NCBI RefSeq assembly: GCF_001422665.1
Contig: NZ_LMLU01000001.1
Coordinates: 1,452,732-1,516,731 of the forward strand
Source of the DNA: Arthrobacter sp. Leaf234
Lineage (GTDB): Bacteria > Actinomycetota > Actinomycetes > Actinomycetales > Micrococcaceae
Reading direction: 5' to 3'
Length of the DNA stretch: 64,000 bases
Shown: piece by piece, positions 32,718 through 41,553 of the stretch
How the letters are laid out: each line of letters opens with the position of its first letter
How positions within the stretch are numbered: the first letter of the stretch is position 1
Notes under the pieces: generated by a model
Database searches by the model: none
Told to the model about the DNA's origin: nothing
Seen by the model: only the letters and a program-made list of their open reading frames with translations
Made by a program: the position numbers and the translations under genes

Positions 32718-33803
32718 GTGGCTCTTACTATCGGCATCGTCGGACTGCCCAACGTCGGCAAATCAACCCTCTTCAACGCGCTGACGCGCAACAACGTGCT
32801 GGCTGCGAACTACCCGTTCGCGACCATCGAGCCGAATGTCGGGGTGGTCAGCCTTCCCGATCCGCGTCTTGCCAAGCTCGCCGAGGTCTTCAGCTCGAAG
32901 CAGCTCCTCCCTGCGACGGTGTCCTTCGTGGACATCGCGGGCATCGTGAAGGGCGCGTCCGAGGGCGAGGGCCTCGGCAACCAGTTCCTCGCCAACATCC
33001 GCGAGGCCGAGGCGATCGCCCAGGTGATCCGCGTGTTCGACGATCCCGATGTCATCCACGTGGACGGCAAGGTGGATCCGCGCTCGGACATGGAGACCAT
33101 CAACACCGAGCTCATCCTCGCCGACCTGCAGACGCTCGAGAAGGCGATCCCGCGCGTCGAGAAGGAAGTGAAGATCAAGAAGCGCGAGGCCGCCCAGCTG
33201 GCCGCGATGCAGGCGGCGCAGGCCGTGCTCGAGCGCGGCGACACGATCTTCTCCTCCGTCGCGGGCGACAAGCTGGAGATGGAGCACCTCCGCGAGCTCA
33301 GCCTGCTGACAGCCAAGCCCTTCATCTACGTGTTCAACGTCGACGACGCCGTCCTCGGCAGCGCGCACCGCCAGGCCGAGCTCAGTCAGCTCGTCGCTCC
33401 CGCCGACGCCATCTTCCTCGACGCCAAGCTCGAAGCGGACCTCGTGGAACTCGACGAGGCCGAGGCCCGCGAGATGCTCGAGATGAACGGCCAGGAGGAA
33501 TCCGGCCTCGACCAGCTCGCGCGGGTCGGGTTCCACACCCTCGGTCTGCAGACCTACCTGACGGCGGGCCCGAAGGAGAGCCGCGCCTGGACCATCAAGA
33601 AGGGCGCAACGGCGCCCGAGGCCGCCGGTGTCATCCACTCCGACTTCCAGCGAGGCTTCATCAAGGCCGAGGTCGTCTCCTTCGACGACCTCATCGATGC
33701 CGGTTCGATGAGCGAGGCCAAGTCCCGGGGCAAGGTGCGCATCGAGGGCAAGGAGTACGTCATGTCCGACGGCGACGTGGTGGAGTTCCGGTTCAACGTG
33801 TAG
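32718..33803 (+). CDS. ychF: Ribosome-associated GTPase/ATPase YchF (OLA1)
   Basis: 361 residues from GTG 32718 ([17 protein letters not shown], the usual start). G-domain with P-loop [14 protein letters not shown] (about 9-22), G2/switch 1 ([12 protein letters not shown]), G3 [23 protein letters not shown], and an altered G4 (NVDD) typical of YchF, which prefers ATP. Coiled-coil arm ([21 protein letters not shown], about 145-170) and C-terminal TGS domain ([13 protein letters not shown]-like region ending [16 protein letters not shown]). YchF acts on ribosomes in stress adaptation. Longer in-frame extensions upstream read through the divergent rmuC promoter and are rejected. Confidence 0.97.
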   Translation: MALTIGIVGLPNVGKSTLFNALTRNNVLAANYPFATIEPNVGVVSLPDPRLAKLAEVFSSKQLLPATVSFVDIAGIVKGASEGEGLGNQFLANIREAEAIAQVIRVFDDPDVIHVDGKVDPRSDMETINTELILADLQTLEKAIPRVEKEVKIKKREAAQLAAMQAAQAVLERGDTIFSSVAGDKLEMEHLRELSLLTAKPFIYVFNVDDAVLGSAHRQAELSQLVAPADAIFLDAKLEADLVELDEAEAREMLEMNGQEESGLDQLARVGFHTLGLQTYLTAGPKESRAWTIKKGATAPEAAGVIHSDFQRGFIKAEVVSFDDLIDAGSMSEAKSRGKVRIEGKEYVMSDGDVVEFRFNV

Positions 33804-33854
33804 CTCTCGTGTCCCGACATCCCGTGGGTGGTTTGTCGCCCGACGGAAGCCCGA

Positions 33855-35195
33855 TCAGGCTTTGACGACCGGGAGGTCCGCCCACTTCGTCGTGTAGTGC
33901 GGCGAGAGCATGTCGCGCTTCATCGTCCACTCCGAGCCTGCCCTGAGGCCGGCGTGACCGAGACCGATGGAGGAGCGCCCGAATCTCTGGCTGATCTCGT
34001 GGAGCAGCGGGCCGGTGTCTTTCGCACCGGCTCTCCCGCCCTCCGGGTCCGCGTCGTCGCCCGAGCCCAGCTCGAGGTTCAGGAGCGAGTCCTGTGTCCC
34101 GACGGGCTGGAGGTCGGTGATGATGACGCCGGCGCGGATGTAGGAGACGCCTTCTTCGATGACGGGCAGCAGCCTGTGCGCAGCCCGTGTGAGCTCGAGC
34201 GGATCAGCGGTGTGCACAGGCAAGGGAATGCAGATGCTGGGCGAGCTCCTGGTGCCGGTGCTGAAGGGTGAGGTACCGGCGAACGCGGTGAGCACTCTGC
34301 CCTGGAGGTCTTTGCGTGCCAGGCGTGACGCAGCTCCCTGGGCGTAGACGCTCAACGCCTGCCGCATGGCCTCCGGAGTGCTGACCGGATGAGCGAAGGA
34401 CCGGGAGAACATGACCTGCTCGTTGCCTGTGGACTCGTTGGACGTGATGCAGGGCGTGCCCTGCAGTTCCAGCACGGTGCGCATCAGCACCACCGAGAAC
34501 TTCTTCCGGATCACCACCGGATCGGCCTGCGTCAGGTCCCACGCCGAGTCGATGCCGAGCGCGTTCAGGCGTGCAGCGCTCCTGGCGCCGACACCCCAGA
34601 TGTCGGTGACCTTCAGCCTGCGCAGGAGCGCCTCACGCTGCCCGGCCGGGATGAGCTCCCAGTGGCAGACACCGTCGAGCTTCGTGTTCCCCTTGGCCCA
34701 CCGGTTGGCAAGCTTCGCGAGTGTTTTCGTGGGCGCGATGCCCACGCAGACCGGGAGCCCGGTGTTCCTCTCTACCGTCTGCTTGATGGTCCTGCCGGTG
34801 GTGCGTTGTTCGAGGTGAGTACCGCGGAGGGTCAGGAACGCTTCGTCGATGCTGTAGATCTCGAGGTCGGTCGTGTGCCGGCCGAGGACTTCCATGACGC
34901 GGGCGCTCATGTCCCCGTACAGCTCGTAGTTGCTCGACCGGGCCTGCAGCCCCCAGGCCTTCGCCTGCTCCGCGATCTGGAACCACGGAGCCCCCATGGG
35001 GATACCCAGAGCTTTTGCCTCGGCGCTGCGGGTGATCACGCAGCCGTCGTTGTTCGACAGCACGACCAGCGGTTTCCCCTCGAGCGACGGGTCGAAAGCC
35101 CGCTCGGAGGAGACGTAGAAGTTGTTGACGTCGACCAGGGCCACACTCGACCTCGTGGGCGTCGAAGCCCGGATCCGTGACTCCGGGTCAGACAC
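33855..35195 (-). CDS. umuC: Y-family DNA polymerase, UmuC-like
   Basis: 446 residues from GTG 35195, which overlaps the umuD stop by 8 nt (GTGTCTGA), so the two are translationally coupled. Y-family translesion polymerase: palm motif [17 protein letters not shown] (first metal Asp), fingers region [21 protein letters not shown], second metal site [11 protein letters not shown] (Asp-Glu intact), thumb HhH region [21 protein letters not shown], and the little-finger domain to about 390 with a UmuC-type C-terminal extension ([31 protein letters not shown]). The polymerase is therefore probably active. In E. coli the active form is UmuD'2C, but the partner here cannot self-cleave (see umuD). A longer in-frame N-terminus is not supported. 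Confidence 0.93.
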   Translation of the reverse strand: MSDPESRIRASTPTRSSVALVDVNNFYVSSERAFDPSLEGKPLVVLSNNDGCVITRSAEAKALGIPMGAPWFQIAEQAKAWGLQARSSNYELYGDMSARVMEVLGRHTTDLEIYSIDEAFLTLRGTHLEQRTTGRTIKQTVERNTGLPVCVGIAPTKTLAKLANRWAKGNTKLDGVCHWELIPAGQREALLRRLKVTDIWGVGARSAARLNALGIDSAWDLTQADPVVIRKKFSVVLMRTVLELQGTPCITSNESTGNEQVMFSRSFAHPVSTPEAMRQALSVYAQGAASRLARKDLQGRVLTAFAGTSPFSTGTRSSPSICIPLPVHTADPLELTRAAHRLLPVIEEGVSYIRAGVIITDLQPVGTQDSLLNLELGSGDDADPEGGRAGAKDTGPLLHEISQRFGRSSIGLGHAGLRAGSEWTMKRDMLSPHYTTKWADLPVVKA

Positions 35196-35697
35196 GGTGC
35201 AGGCACCTGGTCGCGACGCCCCAGATGACGAGATCCTCAGGATCCGGAACAGGGATGTCCGGGTAGACGGCACTGGCCGCGACGAGGGTGACCGCCCCGG
35301 CACCTGAGCCGGGATCACGGCTCGCGACTCGCAGCCTCCGGATGACGAACTCCCCGTCGAGGACGGCGATGACCACGGACCGGTCCCTGGGCTGCAGGGC
35401 CCGGTCGACGATCAGTTCGTCGCCGTCGGAGATGCCGGCACCCTCCATCGCGTGCCCGGACACCCGCACGATGTAGGTGCTGGTGATGTCCGGGATGAGA
35501 TGCCTGTTGAGGTCGATCCTGTCCTCGAACCAGTCCTGTGCGGGCGAGGCGAATCCTGACGGCATGAGCTCGGTGCGGGCAGCAGCCGGAGCCGGCCGGC
35601 CGATCGTCGTCCCTGAGGCTCCGAACTCATCCACGCGTCCGCGCACCTCTTCCTTTTTCTTGCCGGCCCACCTGGAGCGCGGCCCCGGCTCAGGCAC
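35188..35697 (-). CDS. umuD: UmuD-like LexA-fold protein lacking both catalytic residues
   Basis: 169 residues from GTG 35697. The C-terminal LexA/UmuD fold is clear ([57 protein letters not shown]), but the nucleophile Ser of the SGDSM motif is Ala (Ala83 in SGHAM) and the general-base Lys is Arg (Arg120 in FVIRRL), aligned with E. coli Ser60 and Lys97. Self-cleavage should be impossible. The N-terminus may start later, at GTG 35646 or 35634, either of which gives an E. coli-like spacing before the domain. First gene of the umuDC pair, overlapping umuC by 8 nt. I find no SOS/LexA palindrome upstream. Possibly a fixed accessory subunit of UmuC rather than a regulated one. Confidence 0.88.
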   Translation of the reverse strand: MPEPGPRSRWAGKKKEEVRGRVDEFGASGTTIGRPAPAAARTELMPSGFASPAQDWFEDRIDLNRHLIPDITSTYIVRVSGHAMEGAGISDGDELIVDRALQPRDRSVVIAVLDGEFVIRRLRVASRDPGSGAGAVTLVAASAVYPDIPVPDPEDLVIWGVATRCLHRV

Positions 35698-35800
35698 CTG
35701 ATCCTAGACGTCGCCGGTGACACCCGATGTCCGCTCACGCCGGGGGGTCCTGCTGAGGCGACGTCCTGATCGGTCCGCCGAGCGTCAACCCGGTACCCGG

Positions 35801-36144
35801 TCAGTCGCCTTTCACGTCGAGGATCTGGCGGAGGGTGTGATCGACGCGGACGAGCACTCGCGCAGGGCACGCAGGTTCCGTGGGAGGTCGTGCGCGCTGT
35901 CCAGGGTGCGGACGGCGATCATGCCGCAATCGATGTCGACGCCGGCTGCGGCGGGGATGATGGTCCGCTCGGTGGGAAGGACGGTACCCGAGGCGCATCC
36001 CTTGCCGAGGTGCGCGTCGGGCACGCTGGCCAGGTGCGGGTACACGAAGGGCATGGACGCCGTCTCGATCAGCTGCTGCCGTGCGGCATCGTCGAGGACG
36101 CCGGCGAAGCTGAGGTACCTGGGGGCGAGGAACTGCTCTGGCAT
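35801..36144 (-). pseudogene. rtcB: rtcB with large internal deletion
   Basis: RNA ligase RtcB remnant. From ATG 36144 (strong AAGGAG site) it matches the RtcB N-terminus: FLAPRYLSFAGVLD, SMPFVYPHLASVPDAHLGKG, then IIPAAAGVDIDCGMIAVRT with the first metal residues (Asp/Cys), ending at LPRNLRALRE. The frame then shifts, and the other minus-strand frame reads RVDHTLRQILDVKGD to a stop at 35801-35803. That is the family C-terminus (E. coli RtcB ends in a similar LKQVVCVKG). So about 300 codons of the roughly 400-residue enzyme are gone with the two ends joined out of frame. Not functional as a ligase. Next to an unknown 104-residue gene on the same strand. Confidence 0.85.
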
Positions 36145-36198
36145 GTGTGCTCCTTCTCGACGGACACTCCTGCTGCCGGCGACGCTCCGGTCCGGCCC

Positions 36199-36513
36199 TC
36201 ACCACATCCGGCTGTTGGTCTCCGAGACGAAACCCCGGCCGTCGGAGAACCAGTGGATGGTGGGGCTGTTGCGCGCGGTCGGGGTGGTGAGCTCCGCGAA
36301 GAGATCCGCATTGAACCGGTTGTTGAGCTCGGGCGAGCTGAGCACCGTCTCCCTGGTGATGACGAAGACGGGCCCCTTCAATCCCTTGCTCTGGATGGAG
36401 AGGTGCACCTCCCTGTGCTGGTCGAGCCGCGCCTTCAGGGCGCCGATGGCTGCCTGCACGTTGGCGTCGTCGTCCCACACCGCTGCATGCTGGTCGACGA
36501 ACAGCCAGGCCAT
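36199..36513 (-). CDS. Hypothetical protein, 104 residues, upstream of rtcB remnant
   Basis: 104 residues from ATG 36513, with AGGAG 6 nt upstream; a longer Arg-rich upstream extension is not supported. Sequence runs MAWLFVDQHAAVWDDD, then an amphipathic region ALKARLDQHREVHLSIQSKG, then FVITRETVLSSPELNNRFNA, and ends in HWFSDGRGFVSETNSRMW. No signal peptide, membrane helix or Cys/His metal motif is seen; composition is ordinary for a folded cytoplasmic protein. I do not recognise the family. It is 54 nt before the rtcB remnant on the same strand, so it was probably in an operon with it, which would link it to RNA repair by context only. Confidence 0.7.
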   Translation of the reverse strand: MAWLFVDQHAAVWDDDANVQAAIGALKARLDQHREVHLSIQSKGLKGPVFVITRETVLSSPELNNRFNADLFAELTTPTARNSPTIHWFSDGRGFVSETNSRMW

Positions 36514-36935
36514 GATGCTCCTCATCCGTCTGGTCGCCCGCCCCGCCGGGGCAGCGATCCGTTGTCCGCCGGCCTGCCGGCGCCGCCGCGGTGTCCTAAG
36601 CAAAACACCCGCCGCGCGAGCGTTCAAGCCGCGGGCGGGCGACGACGTCGGACTGTACAGACCCGCGGCGGAGCGCCGGACCGCGGGTACGGTCGCCACC
36701 GGCGGGGGAGCCCGGCCCGGCCCACGCGGCGCTGAAAAGATGCTGGAGAAGACCTGTGAACATTTGGTTGCAGCTCGATAACAACAGGGGAGTGCCCAGT
36801 CCGATGGATACCTGCTGGTAACAATGTGCCCCTAGGCTGTCGCTCATGTGAGTGACATCACCCCCTGGGGGTCGCGTGTCGGCTGTCATGCAACACCGCG
36901 TGAAGCTGGAACCACACTGAGAAATAGGAGGCGGA
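36514..36935. other. Intergenic region upstream of first peptide-binding gene
   Basis: 422 nt between divergent genes. The right half is less GC-rich than its surroundings. TAGGCT (36833-36838) and TTGGTTGCAG (near 36763) are possible promoter parts but I cannot choose between them. No open frame, RNA gene or perfect inverted repeat is seen. The last 15 nt hold the TAGGAGGCGG ribosome binding site of the binding-protein gene. Confidence 0.5.
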
Positions 36936-38732
36936 ATGCGTTTCGGACGTACTTCCAAGGCTTTGGGGGTTGCTGCTGTCGCGGCGCTCGCATTGAGTGC
37001 CTGCGCTGCGAACACGGGAACAGAGACTCCCGAGGAGAGCGCCGAGGGCGAAGCAACGGGCGGAAACATCCGCGTCGTAGAAGTGAATGCCTTCAGCTCG
37101 TTCAATTCGAACAGCTCCGAGGGCAACGTGGACATCAACGGCAAGATCGCCTACGCGACCCACTCCGGCTTCGTCTACATCAACAATGACCTCGAGGTGG
37201 AGAAAAACGAGGACTTCGGCACCATGGAGGTCCTCTCCGAGGATCCCCTGAGCGTGAAGTACACGGTCAACGAGGGCGTCAACTGGTCCGATGGCGAACC
37301 GGTCGACGGCGGAGACCTCCTGCTCTCCTGGGCCATCGGGTCCGGCTACTTCAACGACGCCACCACCGACGACGCCGGCGAGATCGTCTCCGGGGCGACC
37401 TACTTCGACTACGCGGGCGACACCGGCGGACTCGCCCTCACCGAACTGCCGGAGATCGGCGACGACGGACGGTCCATCACCCTGAACTACTCGGAGCCCT
37501 TCGCGGACTACGAGGTGGCGTTCGGCCTCATGACCGAGGGCGGCATCTCCACTCCCGCGCACGTGCTGGCCGAGAAGGGCGGCCTGGCCGACGAGGACGC
37601 ACTGATCGAGCTCATCGAGACCGAGCCCAAGGGTGACCCCGAGAGCCCGGTCGAGCGTCCCGAGGTGCAGGCCCTCGCCGACTTCTGGAACACCGGCTTC
37701 GACACGAAGTCACTGCCGACCGACGAGTCTCTGTTCCTCTCGAACGGCCCGTTCATCGCCTCGGCCATCACGCCGGACCAGTCGATGACGCTGACCCGCA
37801 ACGAGGACTACAGCTGGGGCCCGGAAGCCAAGGTGGACGAGATCACGGTCCGCTACATCGGCGAGGCTCCGGCGCAGGTCCAGGCCCTGCAGAACGGCGA
37901 GGTCGACATCATCGCGCCTCAGGCATCCGCGGACACGGTCGAGCAGCTCGAAGGGCTCGAAGGCGTCACGGTGGAGCAGGGCAACCAGCTCTCCTACGAC
38001 CACCTCGACCTGAACTTCAGCGGTGTCTTCGAGGACGAGGCCGTGCGTGAGGCTTTCATGAAGACGGTTCCGCGCCAGCAGATCGTCGACACGATCGTGA
38101 AGAAGATCAACCCGGATGCGCAGCCGCTCGATTCGCAGCTGTTCCTGACCGACCAGGCTCCCTATGAGGAGTCCTCGTCCAACAACGGTTCCGAGGCCTA
38201 CGGCGAGGTCGACATCGAGGGTGCCAAGGAGCTGCTCGACGGCGCCACCCCCGAGGTCCGGATCATGTACAACCGCGACAACCCGAACCGCCTCAACTCG
38301 TACACGCTGATCGCGGAGTCGGCCGCCCAGGCCGGGTTCAAGATCGTCGACGGTGGACTGGGGTCCTCCGACTGGGGGGCCGCGCTCGGCAACGGCACGT
38401 ACGACGCCACGATCTTCGGCTGGATCAACTCGGGTGTCGGCGTGTCCGGCGTCCCGCAGATCTTCAAGTCCGGCAACGGCTCGAACTTCAACGGCTTCTC
38501 CAGCCCGGAGGCCGATGAGCTGATGGACGAGCTGATCGTGACCACGGATCCCGACGAGCAGGACGCCCTGCAGGTGCAGATCGACAAGTTCATCTGGGAT
38601 TCGAAGTACGGACTGCCCCTGTTCCAGGTTCCCGGCGTGGACGCGTACAGCGACAACGTCACCGGCATCGAGTACATGCCGAACCAGACAGGCGTCTGGT
38701 GGAACTTCTGGGACTGGCAGGTCGTCCAGTAG
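36936..38732 (+). CDS. Oligopeptide/dipeptide ABC importer A, substrate-binding lipoprotein
   Basis: 598 residues, ATG after TAGGAGGCGG. Lipoprotein signal with lipobox SAC and Cys about residue 23, then a Glu-rich linker and the family 5 (DppA/OppA) extracellular solute-binding fold: NAFSSFNSNSSEGNVDI, TVNEGVNWSDGEPVDGGDLL (the usual VKFHDGTPFTA-like region), SNGPFIASAITPDQSMTL, and a C-terminal region ending TGVWWNFWDWQVVQ. Binds short peptides outside the membrane for the permeases at 38.9-41.5 kb and ATPase at 42.3 kb. The first 45 nt, including the ribosome site, nearly match those of the second binding-protein gene at 44.5 kb, indicating a duplication. A real U-tract terminator follows, so the permeases may be transcribed less. 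Confidence 0.93.
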   Translation: MRFGRTSKALGVAAVAALALSACAANTGTETPEESAEGEATGGNIRVVEVNAFSSFNSNSSEGNVDINGKIAYATHSGFVYINNDLEVEKNEDFGTMEVLSEDPLSVKYTVNEGVNWSDGEPVDGGDLLLSWAIGSGYFNDATTDDAGEIVSGATYFDYAGDTGGLALTELPEIGDDGRSITLNYSEPFADYEVAFGLMTEGGISTPAHVLAEKGGLADEDALIELIETEPKGDPESPVERPEVQALADFWNTGFDTKSLPTDESLFLSNGPFIASAITPDQSMTLTRNEDYSWGPEAKVDEITVRYIGEAPAQVQALQNGEVDIIAPQASADTVEQLEGLEGVTVEQGNQLSYDHLDLNFSGVFEDEAVREAFMKTVPRQQIVDTIVKKINPDAQPLDSQLFLTDQAPYEESSSNNGSEAYGEVDIEGAKELLDGATPEVRIMYNRDNPNRLNSYTLIAESAAQAGFKIVDGGLGSSDWGAALGNGTYDATIFGWINSGVGVSGVPQIFKSGNGSNFNGFSSPEADELMDELIVTTDPDEQDALQVQIDKFIWDSKYGLPLFQVPGVDAYSDNVTGIEYMPNQTGVWWNFWDWQVVQ

Positions 38733-38766
38733 CCTCACCGCTGCATCAGGCACGCTCGTAGAGAGG

Positions 38767-38806
38767 CGCCGGGACAGGGGAACTCGCCCGTCCCGGCGTC
38801 TTTTTT
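38767..38806 (+). terminator. Intrinsic terminator between binding protein and permeases of importer A
   Basis: Arms CGCCGGGAC (38767-38775) and GTCCCGGCG (38790-38798), with further GGG/CCC pairing inside the loop, followed by TCTTTTTT. Classic intrinsic terminator. It would release most transcripts after the binding protein and lower permease expression, as in other importer operons. Confidence 0.88.
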
Positions 38807-38914
38807 CGTGCCGTGCGCCGCGGTCCGCCGGCGTTGCGGAAGGGCCGACGCCGCTGGTCCCGGGCGGGCGGACTGATTGGGAAACGCCACATTCCGTACC
38901 CCGGGACCCTGCAC

Positions 38915-38920
38915 TACACT
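38915..38920 (+). promoter_or_regulatory. Possible -10 TACACT before importer A permeases
   Basis: TACACT 61 nt before the permease ATG, with only a weak -35 (TTCCGT, 17-nt spacer). A separate permease promoter is possible because a terminator precedes it, but evidence is thin. Confidence 0.25.
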
Positions 38921-38975
38921 TTCGCCAAAGCGCGGGTAGACCCCATCCGCATCCGACATTGAGGCTTTGAAACAC

Positions 38976-40517
38976 ATGGTGACCTACATCGTCCGGCGTC
39001 TCGTGACCGCCGTCCTCATCCTGTTAGGCGCGTCCTTCGTCGTCTACCAGCTCACCGCCCTCTCGGGGGACCCGCTGGAGGACCTCAGGGCCAGTAACGC
39101 GCCCAACAGGGAGCAGCTGATCCAGGCCCGCACGGAGCTTCTCGACCTCAACACCCCTGCGCCGCTGCGCTACTTCGGCTGGCTGTCCGGGGCCGTGAAG
39201 TGCCTGGTCCCCTTCGCGGCGACCTGTGACCTGGGAGCCAGCATCCAGGGGGAGTCCGTCACGACCTCGCTCGCCCGCGCGATGGGCAATACCATCACCC
39301 TCGTCAGCACCGCCACCGTCCTCGCCATCATCATCGGCATCTCGCTGGGCATCATCACCGCACTGCGGCAGTACAGCGGCCTCGACTACGGCGTCACCTT
39401 CATGTCCTTCCTGTTCTTCTCCCTGCCGATCTTCTGGCTCGCGGTGCTCCTGAAGGAGTTCGGCGCCATCGGCTTCAACAACTTCCTCGCCGACCCCGAC
39501 ATACCGGTCAGCACCATCGTCGTCGTCGCGATTGCGAGCGGCCTCATCTGGGCCCTGTTCGCCAGCCGGTCCTGGAAGCGGAAGGGCATCGCCTTCCTCC
39601 TCGGCGCCGTCGTCGCCGCCGCCCTGCTCTTCGTCCTGGACCTCGTCGACTGGTTCTCGACGCCGGGCCTCGGCCCGATCGTCATCCTGGTGACCGGAGT
39701 CGGCATCGCGTTCGGGATCGTGCTGCTGACGGCGGGGCTGCGTAACCGCAAGGCGCTCGTCTCCTCGCTGATCATGGTCGCGGTGGGGCTCGTGGCCTAC
39801 TACGTGGTGAACCCGATCCTCAACGCCGCGACCATCTGGATGATCATCATCCTCGCGGTCATCACCGTGCTCGTCGGCATGGGCGTCGGATTCGCGATGG
39901 GCGGCTACGACCGGGGACAGAGCATGCGCGCGGCCGCCCTCACGGGCGTCCTGATGGGCCTGCTGATCGTGGTGGATCGCTTCATGGTCACGTGGCCCTC
40001 CTACGTCAGCAACTCACGCGTGCGGGGCCGCCCGATCGCCACGGTCGGCGCGGAGACCCCGGGCCTCGACGGGACCTTCTGGATCAACGGCCTCGACACC
40101 TTCACCCACCTCCTCCTGCCGACGCTCGCGCTCCTGCTCGCGTCCCTCGCCAGCTACAGCAGGTACTCCAGGGCCTCGATGCTCGAGATCATGAACATGG
40201 ACTACATCCGGACCGGGCGCGCGAAGGGCCTCAGCGAGCGGACCGTCGTCATGCGGCACGCCTTCCGCAACGCGCTCATCCCCCTCGCCACCCTCGTCGC
40301 CTTCGACATCGGCGCCCTGATCGGCGGCGCCATCATCACCGAGCAGGTCTTCGCCTTCGCCGGCATGGGCCAGCTGTTCGTCCAGGCGCTGCAGCGGACC
40401 GATCCCGATCCCATCATGGGCTTCTTCCTCGTGGCGGGCATCCTCGCACTCGTCTTCAACCTGGTCGCCGATATCGTCTACTCGTTCCTCGATCCTCGCG
40501 TAAGGGTGAAAGCATGA
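38976..40517 (+). CDS. Peptide ABC importer A, DppB-type permease with inserted membrane segments
   Basis: 513 residues from ATG 38976 (TTG 38967 is a possible upstream start). The first 150 and last 165 residues are a normal DppB/OppB permease: MVTYIVRRLVTAVLILLGAS, and the EAA loop YSRASMLEIMNMDYIRTGRAKGLSERTVVMRHAFRNAL near 395-430. The middle, about 165-350, contains extra hydrophobic helices (VVVAIASGLIWALFAS, LLGAVVAAALLFVLDL, GPIVILVTGVGIAFGIVLLTAG, ATIWMIIILAVITVLVGMGV) not found in the usual 310-340-residue family members. Function of the insert unknown. Overlaps the next permease by 4 nt (ATGA). Confidence 0.88.
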   Translation: MVTYIVRRLVTAVLILLGASFVVYQLTALSGDPLEDLRASNAPNREQLIQARTELLDLNTPAPLRYFGWLSGAVKCLVPFAATCDLGASIQGESVTTSLARAMGNTITLVSTATVLAIIIGISLGIITALRQYSGLDYGVTFMSFLFFSLPIFWLAVLLKEFGAIGFNNFLADPDIPVSTIVVVAIASGLIWALFASRSWKRKGIAFLLGAVVAAALLFVLDLVDWFSTPGLGPIVILVTGVGIAFGIVLLTAGLRNRKALVSSLIMVAVGLVAYYVVNPILNAATIWMIIILAVITVLVGMGVGFAMGGYDRGQSMRAAALTGVLMGLLIVVDRFMVTWPSYVSNSRVRGRPIATVGAETPGLDGTFWINGLDTFTHLLLPTLALLLASLASYSRYSRASMLEIMNMDYIRTGRAKGLSERTVVMRHAFRNALIPLATLVAFDIGALIGGAIITEQVFAFAGMGQLFVQALQRTDPDPIMGFFLVAGILALVFNLVADIVYSFLDPRVRVKA

Positions 40518-41545
40518 GCATCCAGACTCCCTCGGACCTCCCGAGCGGCGAAGCGGCCACCGTCACCGGCCCCACGCATCCCGCACCCGAACCGGAGGCC
40601 AAGGGCCTGTCGCAGGGCCAGATCGTCCGCCGGAAGTTCTTCGACAACACCGCGGCGATCATCAGCCTCGTCGCCTTCGCCGTCATCTTCCTCATGGCGT
40701 TCACCTCCGTGGGCTTCGCGGGCATCCCGGGCTGGTGGAAGTACAACCACACCGAGTTCCTGCCCCTGCTCAACGGTGGGGCGCCCACCGTCACCGGCCC
40801 GTTCAGCTGGGGGGACCATCCGTTCGGGCAGGACTCGATCGGCCGGGACTACTTCGCCATGACGATGCGCGGGACGCAGAACTCCATCATCATCATGTTC
40901 ATCATCGGCGCACTCGCGGGACTCGTCGGCGTGATCGTCGGCGCCTGCTCCGGGTACTTCCGCGGCTGGACCGAGGCCGTGCTGATGCGCTTCACGGACA
41001 TCATCATCATCATCCCCGTGGTCCTCGCCGCAGCGACGCTCGGCCAGGCCGTGAACCGATACGTGGGGTCGGGGGCGCAGATCTGGCTCCTCGGCCTGTT
41101 CCTCGGCCTGGTGCTCTGGACGGGGCTCGCCCGCCTGGTGCGCGGCGAGTTCCTGACGCTGCGTGAGCGCGAGTTCGTGGACGCGGCCAAGATCGCCGGC
41201 GCGTCCAACACGCGCATCATCTTCAAGCACATCCTGCCGAACGCCGTCGGCGTGATCATCGTCAACACGACCCTGCTCATGTCCTCGGCCATCCTGCTCG
41301 AGACCGCCCTGAGCTACATCGGGTTCGGCGTCAAGGCGCCGGACGTGTCCCTCGGACTCATCATCAGCCAGAACCAGGAGGCCTTCCAGACCAGGCCGTG
41401 GCTGTTCTGGTTCCCGGGACTGTTCATCGTGCTGATCTGCCTGTGCATCAACTTCATCGGCGACGGCCTGCGGGACGCCTTCGACCCGCGGCAGAAGAAG
41501 TTCAACGCCGGCCGGGCGAAGGACGCAGGGAAGCCCGCGGCGTGA
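40514..41545 (+). CDS. Peptide ABC importer A, DppC-type permease
   Basis: 343 residues from ATG 40514, coupled to the previous permease by ATGA. Cytoplasmic N-terminus of about 55 residues, then a first helix, an extracytoplasmic loop with HPFGQDSIGRDYFAMTMRGT (the OppC_N to permease junction), about five more helices, and the EAA loop EREFVDAAKIAGASNTRIIFKHILPNA (about 218-243). It heterodimerises with the DppB-type permease to conduct peptides. The gene ends 8 nt before the end of the reverse-strand PH-domain gene. Probably in the same transcript as the permease upstream. Confidence 0.93.
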   Translation: MSIQTPSDLPSGEAATVTGPTHPAPEPEAKGLSQGQIVRRKFFDNTAAIISLVAFAVIFLMAFTSVGFAGIPGWWKYNHTEFLPLLNGGAPTVTGPFSWGDHPFGQDSIGRDYFAMTMRGTQNSIIIMFIIGALAGLVGVIVGACSGYFRGWTEAVLMRFTDIIIIIPVVLAAATLGQAVNRYVGSGAQIWLLGLFLGLVLWTGLARLVRGEFLTLREREFVDAAKIAGASNTRIIFKHILPNAVGVIIVNTTLLMSSAILLETALSYIGFGVKAPDVSLGLIISQNQEAFQTRPWLFWFPGLFIVLICLCINFIGDGLRDAFDPRQKKFNAGRAKDAGKPAA

Positions 41546-41553
41546 GGTCCCTC

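Noticed and set aside
35698-35800. Possible SOS/LexA box upstream of umuDC
   Set aside because: No actinobacterial TCGAAC-N4-GTTCGA-like palindrome is present in the 100 nt before umuD.
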